This document shows positions 8,822 through 18,343 of a stretch of 64,000 nucleotides of DNA, piece after piece. The DNA comes from Suilimivivens sp963650485. Its GTDB lineage: Bacteria > Bacillota > Clostridia > Lachnospirales > Lachnospiraceae. The stretch's first letter is position 1; the number at the start of each line of letters is the position of its first letter. The stretch is from positions 5,699 to 69,698 of the forward strand of contig CAVJLN010000011.1 of NCBI GenBank assembly GCA_963650485.1, read 5' to 3'. Below the pieces are notes generated by a model that was not told where the DNA came from, did no database searches, and saw only the letters and a list, made by a program, of their open reading frames with translations. Both the position numbers and the translations under genes were made by a program.

Positions 8822-10636
8822 TTACTTATCCCTGATTTCATAGATCGTCCACATATTCTTCCGGGCAATTTCTTCATACGAAATACCTGCAGAAGCATCC
8901 GAACCCTCCGGAAATTCCGTTTCAAGAAGCCGCTGCAGCTCCTCGCCCTGATTTTCACAGTCTGCCATATAAACAATGTATTTCTGAGATTCTGCACCAT
9001 TTCCACTCAGAAAGTTCTCACTGGTAAGAATCTCTCCCTCTCCCGAAATGGAGGCAAGGTAAATATTCTCATATTCACTCAGTTCATCCAATAGCCACCA
9101 GATATGCGTTTCGGAAGCTTCATTATATAACACAATCACCGGCGTTGTTTCATTCTGTTGGACGAATTCCTGCACCTTGGCTTCCTCCGGATAAAGGAAA
9201 AACACTTTATTACCTGTCAGATTCAGGACCGCCATCAAAGCCACCACCAGCACTGCCGCTTTGCCGGTGATTTTCTGTCTCTTACCCGGTGCACTCTGTT
9301 TCCCCTTCTCTTCTTGTAGTAGATTTTGGGATGCCATCAATGCGATCCCTTCAACAGCCTGCCCATTTCTCTGTTCCATTTCTTTTTGCACCATATACAG
9401 GCTATATACCAGCAGCAGAACCAGTACTCCGTAAATCGGAAGTTCATAGCGGTTTGAGGTTTCTCCAAGCAACAGTGCGGTCTTCGCAACCGTGAAAAAA
9501 TATCCGGCTGCGGTAAATAGAAGAAGCATCACCGGTAATGTACAGACTCGCTCTTCCTTCCGTATCTGACTGTCTGTCTTTGCAGCTTCCGGAGTCCGCC
9601 GCACGACCAATCCATATACCCTTTTCTGCAAAAAATGTTTGGTCACAGCAAGCAGACAAAGCACAAGGAGCCAGACTGCCAGACTGCCGCCCATCATATA
9701 TTTATCAAACAGACCGACAAAAAACTGTAATCGTTCCAGGGTATTCGATGCATTGGCAAACTCACCGACCGCCTCTGTTCCACGATATCCCCTGAAAATA
9801 TGGGAAAGCGCCGAAGGATAATAAACAAGCGCTGCGCCAAGGGCTGCTGCACATGTTCCCACGTAAGCTGCAAGGCTCTTCCACCTCTTCTCCTTCAAAA
9901 GATACAGGCAGAATCCGGCTCCCAGGAAGAAGTGAAAAATAATATAATAATACTGTGTCAAAAATCCCAAGAATACCGTAACAGCAAGCAGCAGATAAAA
10001 GCTCAGGCTCTCCTTTTTCCGGACAAGGGCACGCAGATGAATACACAGACACAACAGTACAAACACGGTCAGCCACTGATACATCCGGATAAACATCACG
10101 CCCGAAATCACTGCAGCTCCAAAGCCCCACATCCCGCAGACGGTTCCGGCAAGGACATATCCTCTTTTGCGGTAGGCTTGCTTCTCGCTATCGGAAAGCT
10201 CCGGCTGCATGCTTATGGGATATACCGCTGTAAGATAAGCGGCATAGGCAAGCAGTATAAAAGAACTCACAAACCCCAGAAGGTTCACACAGATTCCCTG
10301 CCATTTGCTGAAGACCCCTGGTGTCAGGGAACAGACGGTATGCAGCAGGTAATAATAAAACGGAGGATGCACATCCCAGGACTGCATCTGCTTTACCACC
10401 CCGTATCGGAACTGCTCTCCCGGCAGCACTGCAAGCTCATTGCGGAAGCTCTCACCGGTTGTCCATTCTCTGTCATTTACAAAAAGTCCCGCCGTTTTGT
10501 TTGAGGAATAGTAGGAATACAGTTCATCCTCATGGTATCCGGCCTTTCGGCTCCCATAATAAAACAGCACAATGAGCTGCAAACACAAAAGCAACATCAT
10601 TCCTATGAAAAAAATCTTTTTACTCTTTTTCTCCAC
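8822..10636 (-). CDS. polytopic glycosyltransferase-like membrane protein (GT39/ArnT type)
   Basis: 604 residues with about ten to twelve membrane helices. The first external loop carries the acidic pair in YHEDELYSYY and later WDVHPPFYYYLLH, both typical of GT39/ArnT-like enzymes that use polyprenyl-phosphate sugars outside the membrane. The last ~150 residues form a soluble domain. The start is GTG at 10636, 7 bases after GAGGAG and inside the 3' end of the preceding glycosyltransferase gene (17-base overlap). It may add a side-chain sugar to the exopolysaccharide; the donor and acceptor are unknown. Confidence 0.75.
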   Translation of the reverse strand: MEKKSKKIFFIGMMLLLCLQLIVLFYYGSRKAGYHEDELYSYYSSNKTAGLFVNDREWTTGESFRNELAVLPGEQFRYGVVKQMQSWDVHPPFYYYLLHTVCSLTPGVFSKWQGICVNLLGFVSSFILLAYAAYLTAVYPISMQPELSDSEKQAYRKRGYVLAGTVCGMWGFGAAVISGVMFIRMYQWLTVFVLLCLCIHLRALVRKKESLSFYLLLAVTVFLGFLTQYYYIIFHFFLGAGFCLYLLKEKRWKSLAAYVGTCAAALGAALVYYPSALSHIFRGYRGTEAVGEFANASNTLERLQFFVGLFDKYMMGGSLAVWLLVLCLLAVTKHFLQKRVYGLVVRRTPEAAKTDSQIRKEERVCTLPVMLLLFTAAGYFFTVAKTALLLGETSNRYELPIYGVLVLLLVYSLYMVQKEMEQRNGQAVEGIALMASQNLLQEEKGKQSAPGKRQKITGKAAVLVVALMAVLNLTGNKVFFLYPEEAKVQEFVQQNETTPVIVLYNEASETHIWWLLDELSEYENIYLASISGEGEILTSENFLSGNGAESQKYIVYMADCENQGEELQRLLETEFPEGSDASAGISYEEIARKNMWTIYEIRDK

Positions 10637-11645
10637 TCAGGTTCTCCTCTTGAATCTTGTTTTTCCGTAATGCCCAATGTGCCTTCCGCACCAGCTTCGG
10701 TGCCGTTCCGAGCATAAGAAGATAGGTTTTATTCTTCCTAGTCAGATAAGGATTCTTCCGAATATCCTTCTTATGCTTACGAAGGTATTGCTTCACCTGC
10801 TGATAAAACTCATTGTCGGAATTCATCATCGAAATAGGAATATGCAGCATATAATCCAGCCGCTGAAACAACCCGAACCGCATCGCTTCCTGTGTAAGAA
10901 GCGGATACTGCTCCTCCACAATCTTCGAAACCCGGTCCGCATTCCTTACAATATCCGTAAACACGGGAGGAAAATAATTTTCATCATGCGTTCTGGAATT
11001 GCTCCCATAACGGTAAAATACATGATAGTCCTGCTGCGGCAATACGGCGATCTGCGGAACCTCCGGCAGCATCTGCACCAGCAGATAAAAGTCCTCGTTC
11101 AGTTCTCCTTCCGGGAATTTCCGGTTTTCAAACAAAGACCGGTGTGTCAGTCTTGTACAGAAAGAGCAGTCCCCACGATGCAGCAGCAGCTCCCTCATAA
11201 TAAACTGGCTGTCCCGGAGCTCTGCTTCTTCCGGTGGTTCACAGACGTTTGGAAGCAGATTTCCCTGCTCGTCAATTTCATCCCGTGAACACTGTACCAT
11301 CAGCAGCTTCTCCTCTACGGCTGCCGCTAAAAGCCGCTCGTACATCTCCGGCTCAATATAATCATCACTGTCCACAAACCCCAGATACTCGCCCTTTGCC
11401 TGTGCGATCCCTAAGTTTCTCGCAGAGGATGAGCCCCCGTTTTCCTTATGAAAAACACGAATCCGCTGATCCTCAAGTGCCATCTTTTCTGCCAGTGCAC
11501 CGGTACGGTCTGTCGATCCGTCATCCACCAGAATAATATCCAGGTAAGGATAGGTCTGCTTCCGTATGGAGTCCACACATCTTGGCAGATATTCAAATAT
11601 GTTATAAACCGGCACAATCACACTGATTATTATCGGTTGATCCAT
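10620..11645 (-). CDS. family 2 glycosyltransferase
   Basis: 341 residues with a GT-A fold at the N-terminus: SVIVPVYNIFEYLPRCVDS, the nucleotide-binding VDDGSTD, GGSSSARNLGI and the DxD-like FVDSDDYIEPEMY at about residue 95. Inverting transfer of a sugar from a nucleotide donor to a lipid-linked intermediate at the inner membrane face is expected. The C-terminus is basic and may touch the membrane. It sits within the exopolysaccharide operon, overlapping the next gene. Confidence 0.88.
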   Translation of the reverse strand: MDQPIIISVIVPVYNIFEYLPRCVDSIRKQTYPYLDIILVDDGSTDRTGALAEKMALEDQRIRVFHKENGGSSSARNLGIAQAKGEYLGFVDSDDYIEPEMYERLLAAAVEEKLLMVQCSRDEIDEQGNLLPNVCEPPEEAELRDSQFIMRELLLHRGDCSFCTRLTHRSLFENRKFPEGELNEDFYLLVQMLPEVPQIAVLPQQDYHVFYRYGSNSRTHDENYFPPVFTDIVRNADRVSKIVEEQYPLLTQEAMRFGLFQRLDYMLHIPISMMNSDNEFYQQVKQYLRKHKKDIRKNPYLTRKNKTYLLMLGTAPKLVRKAHWALRKNKIQEENLSGEKE

Positions 11646-11795
11646 CTCTAAATCCTTTCTGATTCATATCTGTTCAATATCATCACAATTACACTGATTC
11701 ATACTTTTCAAGACGCCATTATCCTCTGGTTTCTTTCGTTTCTGATTCACTGCTCACAAGCAAACATCATATCTCTTATATTTTCAGCAATTACC

Positions 11796-12965
11796 TTATG
11801 CTCTGCTTAAGGGTCCCTCTTTTGCAGGAACCAGTCTGCCGCTTGCCTGTACTTCCCTGATCACGCGCAGCAGTTCGGAAGCTGCATGCCCGGCATTCCA
11901 ACAGGTCGTGATGGTTTCGTTCGCCGCCTTTGCCATACACATCCGCAGCTCCGGATCTTTAACAAGCTCTGTCACTTTCTGCAGCAGCTCCTCATAATCC
12001 TTCTTAAAAATAAATCCATTTTCACCATTTTGAATTAAATAAGGCACGGCTCCTGCCTGTCCACAGGCAACGACTGCACAGCCACTATTCATCGCTTCAT
12101 TCACCACGGCTCCCCAACCCTCTAAGTGGTTACTTGGGAACACCATAATGTGACTCTGTTCCATCCGGTCACGTACAGCTGCCGGAGACTGGAAGCCATA
12201 GAAGATGACCTCTTCTTCAACCTGCAGATCCTTTGCCATCTGCCGCAGTTCCTCTTCCATCTGACCGCTTCCTGCCATATGAATCCGGAATAGAGGAAAC
12301 GCCGCTCCCGTACCTCTCTTACTCTGACCATCTTCCCGCAGCTTCTTAAGGTCTGCTGCCAGCCGGATCATGTATTCCGGATGCTTTAAAGGTATAAACC
12401 GTCCGGCAAAAATAATATCGATCCCGTCGTTCCGCTTTTTCTCCCAGAGGGTATCTCCTTCATAGGTACGAAGCTCCGGGAAATATCCGAATTTCAGCAT
12501 TTTTCCCGGGTAGGCATGAATCAGCCGGAAGTCCGATGCCACATAAGCCCCGGCACAAAGCAGATAGGCCGGTGCGTTCCGGTATCGGATATGCTCTTTA
12601 TATTTATGGTATAACCCTTTCGGCGAGATGGCTTTCCACTGTCCCTCACGGTAAATCCGCTCGGTAACACGGAAGGTCAGTTTCCCGGCATCGAGTCTTC
12701 GTTCGATCAGATCTTCCCTGCCACTCCATCCGGCAAGCACACAGTCGCTTTCCACGATCTTACGGATGCAGAAATCCTCTTCCTCATAAAGGCAGTGCAC
12801 ATAAGGAATTTTTTCCCCATCAAGAGACCAGCCCATGCTGCGGCGTTCCGCCTCCATCGGCTCGGTCTGGATAAAGCAGTACTCCTCCCCCAACTGCGCA
12901 TACATTGCATTGGAAAAGGGAATCTGATGATGATTGATATAATTTGAAACAAACGTTATGGTCAT
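11796..12965 (-). CDS. GT4-type glycosyltransferase
   Basis: 389 residues with a GT-B fold. The C-terminal half has the donor-binding signature around FPSNHLEGWGAVVNEAMNSGCAVVAC, including the E-x7-E pattern seen in family 4. The N-terminus (TFVSNYINHHQIPFS) resembles acceptor-binding halves of capsule and EPS enzymes. Its ATG overlaps the stop of the preceding GT4 gene in an ATGA (12962-12965), so the two are translationally coupled. A 150-base gap separates it from the next gene. Confidence 0.87.
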   Translation of the reverse strand: MTITFVSNYINHHQIPFSNAMYAQLGEEYCFIQTEPMEAERRSMGWSLDGEKIPYVHCLYEEEDFCIRKIVESDCVLAGWSGREDLIERRLDAGKLTFRVTERIYREGQWKAISPKGLYHKYKEHIRYRNAPAYLLCAGAYVASDFRLIHAYPGKMLKFGYFPELRTYEGDTLWEKKRNDGIDIIFAGRFIPLKHPEYMIRLAADLKKLREDGQSKRGTGAAFPLFRIHMAGSGQMEEELRQMAKDLQVEEEVIFYGFQSPAAVRDRMEQSHIMVFPSNHLEGWGAVVNEAMNSGCAVVACGQAGAVPYLIQNGENGFIFKKDYEELLQKVTELVKDPELRMCMAKAANETITTCWNAGHAASELLRVIREVQASGRLVPAKEGPLSRA

Positions 12966-14329
12966 TCTAAAATCTCCCGGTATATTTCCAATAACCGTTC
13001 ATAATTCTTATTGCCATCATGGATATGGGATGCCCGGATGCGTTCATGCGCTGACAATTCCCTTGCTAACGTCTGATCCGACCAGATCCGGTCAATGGAA
13101 GCTGCCAGATCTTCGGCATCCTCATTCTGAAACAGAAGTCCTGTCACGCCATCCTCGACCATGCTCGGAATCCCTCCCGTCCTGGACGCGATCACCGGCA
13201 CCCCCAGAAGCATTGCCTCTCCAATCGTATTGGGAGAATTTTCCATTACTGACGGGCATACGAAAACGCTTGAACACAGGAACTGTACCTTCATCTCTTC
13301 GGCAGACAGCTTACCAAGCACAATGACCTGATTCTGCAGCTCATATAACCGGATCAGTGTAAGCAGGTACTTCCCATATGCGGAAAGCTTGCATTTATCC
13401 TTCACCGTTTCATTGGAAATAATGCTGTTTCCGGCAACATAAAGCTTCAGATCCGGATAACTTTCCTTCAATCTTCCCATCGCTTCAAGCAGAAAATGCA
13501 TTCCCTTAAGCGGATAATCTCCCTGCCCTAGGAAAATACTGTGGCGCATGGTCTGTTCCATTTTCCACTCGCCCTCATAAAATTCCTGACGCATGGTTTC
13601 ATTCATGAAATAATAATTGGCTCGCGGATTGATCTTCGCGGTCTCTGCACGGTCAAATTCCGTTCTTCCTGTGATATGATCGGTAAGGAGAAGCGCCCGC
13701 CGCTCATTCTCAGCACGCTGATAAAACTTCTTTTGCTGCTGCCGCATGGAATCTTGTCGTACCACATCACGGAAGGATGCCTGTTTAAACACATTCTCCG
13801 GAAGTCCTGCACGATACGTCTTTGCAATTTCCCCACACAGACCCTGTATCCCGATCAGCGTCTTCTGTGGATTGTGAAAGGCACGTACTGCTGCCAGACA
13901 ATGTGGAAACTCGGTTCCGAATATATGAATCATATCCGGCTTTACATCCTTCAGGATTCCCTGAATCCGTGCTTCCAGACCCGGATCATAGTTTTCAGGC
14001 TTCGATAAATCTTCCTCAAACGCATAGCACGGCGTCCGTGATCCTTTAATTTTTAGAAATCCATCGTTATTTCCACTCTTCCCACTTCTTCCGGTTCCTG
14101 CTTTTTCCTCTGTCTGCGATGCATCACAACTTAAAATGCACGTCACCGGTATCTCTTCAAAGTCCTCCTTGTTCATTGGAAAACAGACCGTAATTTCGAA
14201 CGGAACTTCTCCCTGCAGTGTTTTTTCATAAATTCCGGATAACCAGCCTTCCCGGTTGGAATAGGGCATCCCCAATTCCCTTGCAATTGCCGGAAGCATG
14301 ATGTTACAAATCCATAGTACTTTCTTCAT
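12962..14329 (-). CDS. GT4-type glycosyltransferase
   Basis: About 455 residues with a GT-B fold; the C-terminal half carries VCPSVMENSPNTIGEAMLLG and GVPVIASRTGGIPSMVEDG, the classic group 1 donor site. The frame is open from 14410, where an ATGA overlaps the stop of the upstream GT2 gene, but that start lacks a ribosome site. The ATG at 14329 (MKKVLWICN) has AAAGGAAG about 8 bases upstream and begins at the usual family N-terminus, so it is preferred. Translation from 14410 would add 27 residues. Confidence 0.87.
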   Translation of the reverse strand: MKKVLWICNIMLPAIARELGMPYSNREGWLSGIYEKTLQGEVPFEITVCFPMNKEDFEEIPVTCILSCDASQTEEKAGTGRSGKSGNNDGFLKIKGSRTPCYAFEEDLSKPENYDPGLEARIQGILKDVKPDMIHIFGTEFPHCLAAVRAFHNPQKTLIGIQGLCGEIAKTYRAGLPENVFKQASFRDVVRQDSMRQQQKKFYQRAENERRALLLTDHITGRTEFDRAETAKINPRANYYFMNETMRQEFYEGEWKMEQTMRHSIFLGQGDYPLKGMHFLLEAMGRLKESYPDLKLYVAGNSIISNETVKDKCKLSAYGKYLLTLIRLYELQNQVIVLGKLSAEEMKVQFLCSSVFVCPSVMENSPNTIGEAMLLGVPVIASRTGGIPSMVEDGVTGLLFQNEDAEDLAASIDRIWSDQTLARELSAHERIRASHIHDGNKNYERLLEIYREILE

Positions 14330-14406
14330 CTGCCAATCTTCCTTTTCCCGATACTTCGTATCACCTGTTGACATATGCTGACATTCCTGTCGGCTTCCCT
14401 CCGCAC

Positions 14407-15216
14407 TCATCTACGATACAACGCTGTCTTCAGCCTATTGTAAAGTGCTGCCGTCTTCTCATTCTTCGAAATCCATGTCCTAAGAGGCGCAAGCGTCAGG
14501 CACAGAATCAGCCGGTAGGTAAACCGCTGTCTGAAAGACAGATATTTCTGTACAATTTTCTTATGCTCCTCTTTCGAAATAGCAAGATTCTTCTTCGTTT
14601 CTGAAAATCCACCGCCTTCATAATCCGCCACCGTAATCCCGGTATAATACGGATTCGCCTTCGCCTCAAAAAAGCACCACAGAAACTGCTCATAATCGGC
14701 CCGCACCCGGTATTCGAGTTCAAACGGATGCTGTAAAATCAGCTCCCGTTCATAAAAGCACGCCTGATGACACGGCACATTCCGGTAACATCCAAACGCA
14801 TCCAGCTTCGGATTCGAGGAAACGAGCTGCCCTGTCACACGCTCATACACATCCCCATAGTAAATTGCAGATCGCTCTGCTCCCGTCTGTTCCTGCCTGA
14901 CCATCCGGTCATGCATGTTCACAAGCACCTGCTCATTCATAAACCGGTCCCCACAATTTAAGAAGAGAACAAACTGCCCCTTTGTCTCTTGTACCGCCTG
15001 GTTCATGGCATCGTAAATTCCCTGATCGGGTTTCGTCACAACACGTAAACCGGGCTGATTCAGATTGAGCTTCTGCAACGAGCCATCCGTTGAGACACCA
15101 TCCTTTATAACTACTTCATAATCCCGGAATTCCTGCTTCCGGATACTCTGCAGAGTCTGCTGCAGCTTCTCACCGGGATTTAAACATACCACAATAATTG
15201 AGAAAAACGGTGTCAT
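14407..15216 (-). CDS. family 2 glycosyltransferase
   Basis: 269 residues: FFSIIVVCLNPGEKLQQT at the N-terminus, VIKDGVSTDGS, DQGIYDAMNQAV and FLNCGDRF at the metal-binding position. This set is typical of GT2 enzymes such as WcaA/Eps-type transferases that work on polyprenyl-linked oligosaccharides. It lies between EpsG and two GT4 genes in the exopolysaccharide operon. The 3' end shares an ATGA with the open frame of the next gene. Confidence 0.87.
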   Translation of the reverse strand: MTPFFSIIVVCLNPGEKLQQTLQSIRKQEFRDYEVVIKDGVSTDGSLQKLNLNQPGLRVVTKPDQGIYDAMNQAVQETKGQFVLFLNCGDRFMNEQVLVNMHDRMVRQEQTGAERSAIYYGDVYERVTGQLVSSNPKLDAFGCYRNVPCHQACFYERELILQHPFELEYRVRADYEQFLWCFFEAKANPYYTGITVADYEGGGFSETKKNLAISKEEHKKIVQKYLSFRQRFTYRLILCLTLAPLRTWISKNEKTAALYNRLKTALYRR

Positions 15217-15248
15217 ATCACACCTCCTGAAATTATACTGTCACAACC

Positions 15249-16358
15249 CTATGTGACATCTGACAGAATCGGTACCATCTCGTGGAACAGGAAGGTCTGA
15301 TAAGGCAGAATGCGAAGCCCGTTCTCTCCTGCTTTCATCAGAATAAATACCGCAAAATACACAATTCCCGCCAGAACCACACCCACGCGGCACAGCTTTC
15401 TAAGCTTTTCATTCTCAATTGCATTCACCAATGCAGGAAGAAAGAAGATGTGGGTAATCGTCAGATAATACCCAATTCTTGAAATAATCGGTAAAAACGA
15501 ACAGCACACATACATCACCAGTGCGCCCAGATTACAGTAAAAATAAAAGCGGTTTCTTGCATTCTCCTTCACACACTTCTTATAGCAAAGAAGTGCCAGA
15601 GCAAGCACAGCGGCACAGCGCAGAATATTAATCATGCTGGTTCCGCCCTCTAAATATTCCGTATCCTCATAGGTCGGATATAAGAATACAACAAGCTTTA
15701 GGTAAAAATCCTGCAGGAAGAAAAAGGTCGAACAGAACAGGGCCGCAAGAACAAGCTGCCACTTTTTCCAGCATCGGGAAGCAAGAAAATACAACGGGAT
15801 CACGACAAGCAGCGACTTATGCATGGTTGCCCCAAGCAGGATAAGCAGAAGAAATTTGCCCCACTCCTTCCGGAGAACATAAGGAATGGCAAAAAGTGCG
15901 ATCGCAAGTGCCAGATAATAACGCACGGTATTAAAGGTCTGAAAATAATATCCCAGTGCCATAAACAGGAAAAAGCTGAACGCAAAAGAATCCGCCTGCC
16001 GATAAATTGCCTTTAGGAACAGGTAAATGGTCGCAAACGCAAACACGGCAAAGACAAGCAGATAGTTTTCAAAGCCGCTGATTCCATATAGAATTTTTAC
16101 CACCCAGTTAAACCCGAATTCCGTAGGAACAAGGGCATCACACCGGATCAGATGCATGAATTCCACATATTTTGCGTAATCATTTCCCACATTCAGACGA
16201 AGTGCAGACACCAGAAATAAAAGCAGAAAAACAGATACCAGACAGAGCCTGTTCAGTATCTGTTGACGTGTATATAAAAATCCTTTGTTTTCATAATGAT
16301 TATCGACCGGCAGCGAAAGTCCTACTGCCAGCACTGCTACCAAACTATATAAAATCAT
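15249..16358 (-). CDS. EpsG-family membrane protein, likely polysaccharide polymerase
   Basis: 369 residues, almost entirely membrane helices (about ten). It shows the EpsG-family pattern: RLNVGNDYAKYVEFM in the first external loop after helix 2, then FQTFNTVRYYLALAIAL and ATMHKSLLVV. Proteins of this family act as Wzy-like polymerases that join repeat units outside the membrane. GGAGAGGG lies just upstream of the ATG. It is the only candidate polymerase in the operon. Confidence 0.85.
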   Translation of the reverse strand: MILYSLVAVLAVGLSLPVDNHYENKGFLYTRQQILNRLCLVSVFLLLFLVSALRLNVGNDYAKYVEFMHLIRCDALVPTEFGFNWVVKILYGISGFENYLLVFAVFAFATIYLFLKAIYRQADSFAFSFFLFMALGYYFQTFNTVRYYLALAIALFAIPYVLRKEWGKFLLLILLGATMHKSLLVVIPLYFLASRCWKKWQLVLAALFCSTFFFLQDFYLKLVVFLYPTYEDTEYLEGGTSMINILRCAAVLALALLCYKKCVKENARNRFYFYCNLGALVMYVCCSFLPIISRIGYYLTITHIFFLPALVNAIENEKLRKLCRVGVVLAGIVYFAVFILMKAGENGLRILPYQTFLFHEMVPILSDVT

Positions 16359-16373
16359 AAGCGCCCTCTCCGC

Positions 16374-17156
16374 CTATCGCAGCTTTCCTTCCCGGATTCC
16401 CTGCTTCATCAGTCCGTAAGCCGAGCGAAAATCCATTGCGGTAAGCATTTCCTTCCGGTTGCTCCACAAAAACCGGATGGAAAAAAGCTTCGCCATACAT
16501 CCGTAAAGATCGTGATACAATACCCCTCTGTCAAGGAAAAACTTCTCATGATACCCTGAAAACCATGTCGACTCCCGGTACACCTCTCTGCCTAATAACG
16601 CTGTGTCTGCATAAATCCGCAAGCCCTTTTTCAGACAGTCATGCAAAAACAGGCTGTCCTCTCCGTTACTGTATTTCGCTCCACCACCGTACAGCAGGGA
16701 ATACGTTACATTTACTTTTAAAATCGCATCCCGCCGTACTGCGATTGCATACGCCGGATATCTTCCATAATTGTACCAGTGAACCCAATGCCCGGCTTCG
16801 TTATAATACGTTCTTCTTCGTTCGTCTACTTCAAAGTTAAAGGTAATGACCTGTGCTTCCGGATGCTGTTCAAACGCCTGCAGCACCTTCTGTTCATAGT
16901 CATCCTGATATATGAGGTCTTCATCCGAGAACAGGAGAATATCTCCATCGGCACGCATCAGCGCCGTATTACGGCTCAGTCCCACGCCCCGTTCTGCCAT
17001 CGACAGACACCGGATCGTATGCCCCCTGTATTCATATTCCTGATAGTCAAACCGGTCACACTGATTCACAATCCATGCATCCGTGCGGATATTCATGCGC
17101 TCTGCCAGTGTCGTAACCTCTTCCTTTACAGCCGATACCAGTAATTGAAGCTTCAT
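16374..17156 (-). CDS. family 2 glycosyltransferase
   Basis: About 260 residues. The N-terminus MKLQLLVSAVKEE, ERGVGLSRNTALMRADGDI and FSDEDLIYQDDYE indicate a GT-A enzyme; GGAKYSNGEDSLFLHDC resembles the late acceptor/base region. The frame is open from 17195, overlapping the Wzz-like gene by 8 bases, but the ATG at 17156, just after AGGACAGG, fits the family start better. It precedes EpsG in the operon. Confidence 0.83.
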   Translation of the reverse strand: MKLQLLVSAVKEEVTTLAERMNIRTDAWIVNQCDRFDYQEYEYRGHTIRCLSMAERGVGLSRNTALMRADGDILLFSDEDLIYQDDYEQKVLQAFEQHPEAQVITFNFEVDERRRTYYNEAGHWVHWYNYGRYPAYAIAVRRDAILKVNVTYSLLYGGGAKYSNGEDSLFLHDCLKKGLRIYADTALLGREVYRESTWFSGYHEKFFLDRGVLYHDLYGCMAKLFSIRFLWSNRKEMLTAMDFRSAYGLMKQGIREGKLR

Positions 17157-17187
17157 AACCTGTCCTGCTTTCCGTGACGGTTCAAAG

Positions 17188-18327
17188 CTATGCAAAGTAC
17201 CGGTTCAGATACTCTTCGTCGGCTTCCGTCACAATAATGCCATAAACATTGCAATCCTGATTTTTTAAGAAGGTCAGCATTCTCTCCGTCTTACGGCTCA
17301 CATCATTTCCAAACGGGATCAACAGAATCACCCCTCCGTTCTTACGGATGGTTTCACACTGTTCTTCTCCCATATCACTTTCATTAAATACGATAATATT
17401 CCATTCCTTAGGCTCCGGAAGGAGATCTTCATCCTCCTCGTCCTCATCCTCCTTGCGGACATGCCATACCAGTTCGCCGCCGATATCCTTATCACCGCCG
17501 AGGGTTCCTCCTTCATCCCAGTTTAAGAGCTTATCCATATCAGCCTGGCGCAGCTCTCCGTGATTATCCATATCAAGCAGCAGCATATTCCGGGAATCTC
17601 CCATCACATACAGAAGATCTGCTTTCAATTCCCTGACAAAAGGCTGTAATCCCTTCTGGTTCCGTGTCATAATACCAAGTGCCTTATAAGGATATCTGCG
17701 TTCCACATCAGCCTGCACATATACTCCGTCATCGAGCACATACATAAATCCGAAAACAAGGAAGCCAACAAGACCAAACAAAAGCGCCCCCGCAATCAGG
17801 GCTTTCGTAGTGTCGTCGCTCCAGTAAATACGCTTCGGCATGTCGGAACGGATCGTTACAATCTTGCGAAGCTCTTCACTCTGATCCGCATAATCGGCAA
17901 GTCCCTCTTCCACGGCTGCCTGAATTTCACGTACCATCTTCTCGCTGTCCCCCTTCACGGTGATCGTGAGCAGACGGATATCGGACAGAATTTCTGCGGA
18001 GGTTGCGTCCTTGACTTCTTCCTCCTCATATCCGGTGAGGTGATTCATAATCGCAATCAGAATGGGATCGGTATCGAGCAGCTCATTCCAGGTATAACCA
18101 TTATAGTACTGGTACACATCTCCCTTTTCATCCTGGTTAAAGGTGATGTACAGCTTGGAAACACTTTCATATTCCACCGGCATCTTCATGGTCCGGATCA
18201 TCCGGTACGAAATGGCGCCAATCGTTCCACCCACAAGAATCAGCAGTAAAATAATCCATATTTTTTTCTGGAAATACAGGGTGAAGCGTTTCAGGTCCAT
18301 TCCCCGGTTCTTATAATCTTCGTTCAT
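17188..18327 (-). CDS. Wzz/CpsC-type polysaccharide co-polymerase with C-terminal soluble domain
   Basis: 379 residues. A helix at about 25-45 and a second at about 175-198 (ALIAGALLFGLVGFLVFGFMYV split by them) flank an external domain, the Wzz layout that sets chain length. Unlike a plain CpsC protein it continues for about 180 residues on the cytoplasmic side. That domain aligns in length and strand pattern with a BY-kinase (CpsD-like: RYPYKALGIM, WNIIVFNESD, VYGIIVTEAD) but has no Walker A GxxGxGKT or Tyr-rich tail, and holds an acidic insert near residues 280-300. No separate kinase is in the operon. Function as a non-catalytic regulator is inferred. Confidence 0.8.
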   Translation of the reverse strand: MNEDYKNRGMDLKRFTLYFQKKIWIILLLILVGGTIGAISYRMIRTMKMPVEYESVSKLYITFNQDEKGDVYQYYNGYTWNELLDTDPILIAIMNHLTGYEEEEVKDATSAEILSDIRLLTITVKGDSEKMVREIQAAVEEGLADYADQSEELRKIVTIRSDMPKRIYWSDDTTKALIAGALLFGLVGFLVFGFMYVLDDGVYVQADVERRYPYKALGIMTRNQKGLQPFVRELKADLLYVMGDSRNMLLLDMDNHGELRQADMDKLLNWDEGGTLGGDKDIGGELVWHVRKEDEDEEDEDLLPEPKEWNIIVFNESDMGEEQCETIRKNGGVILLIPFGNDVSRKTERMLTFLKNQDCNVYGIIVTEADEEYLNRYFA

Positions 18328-18343
18328 GTGCGTTCACTTTCCT

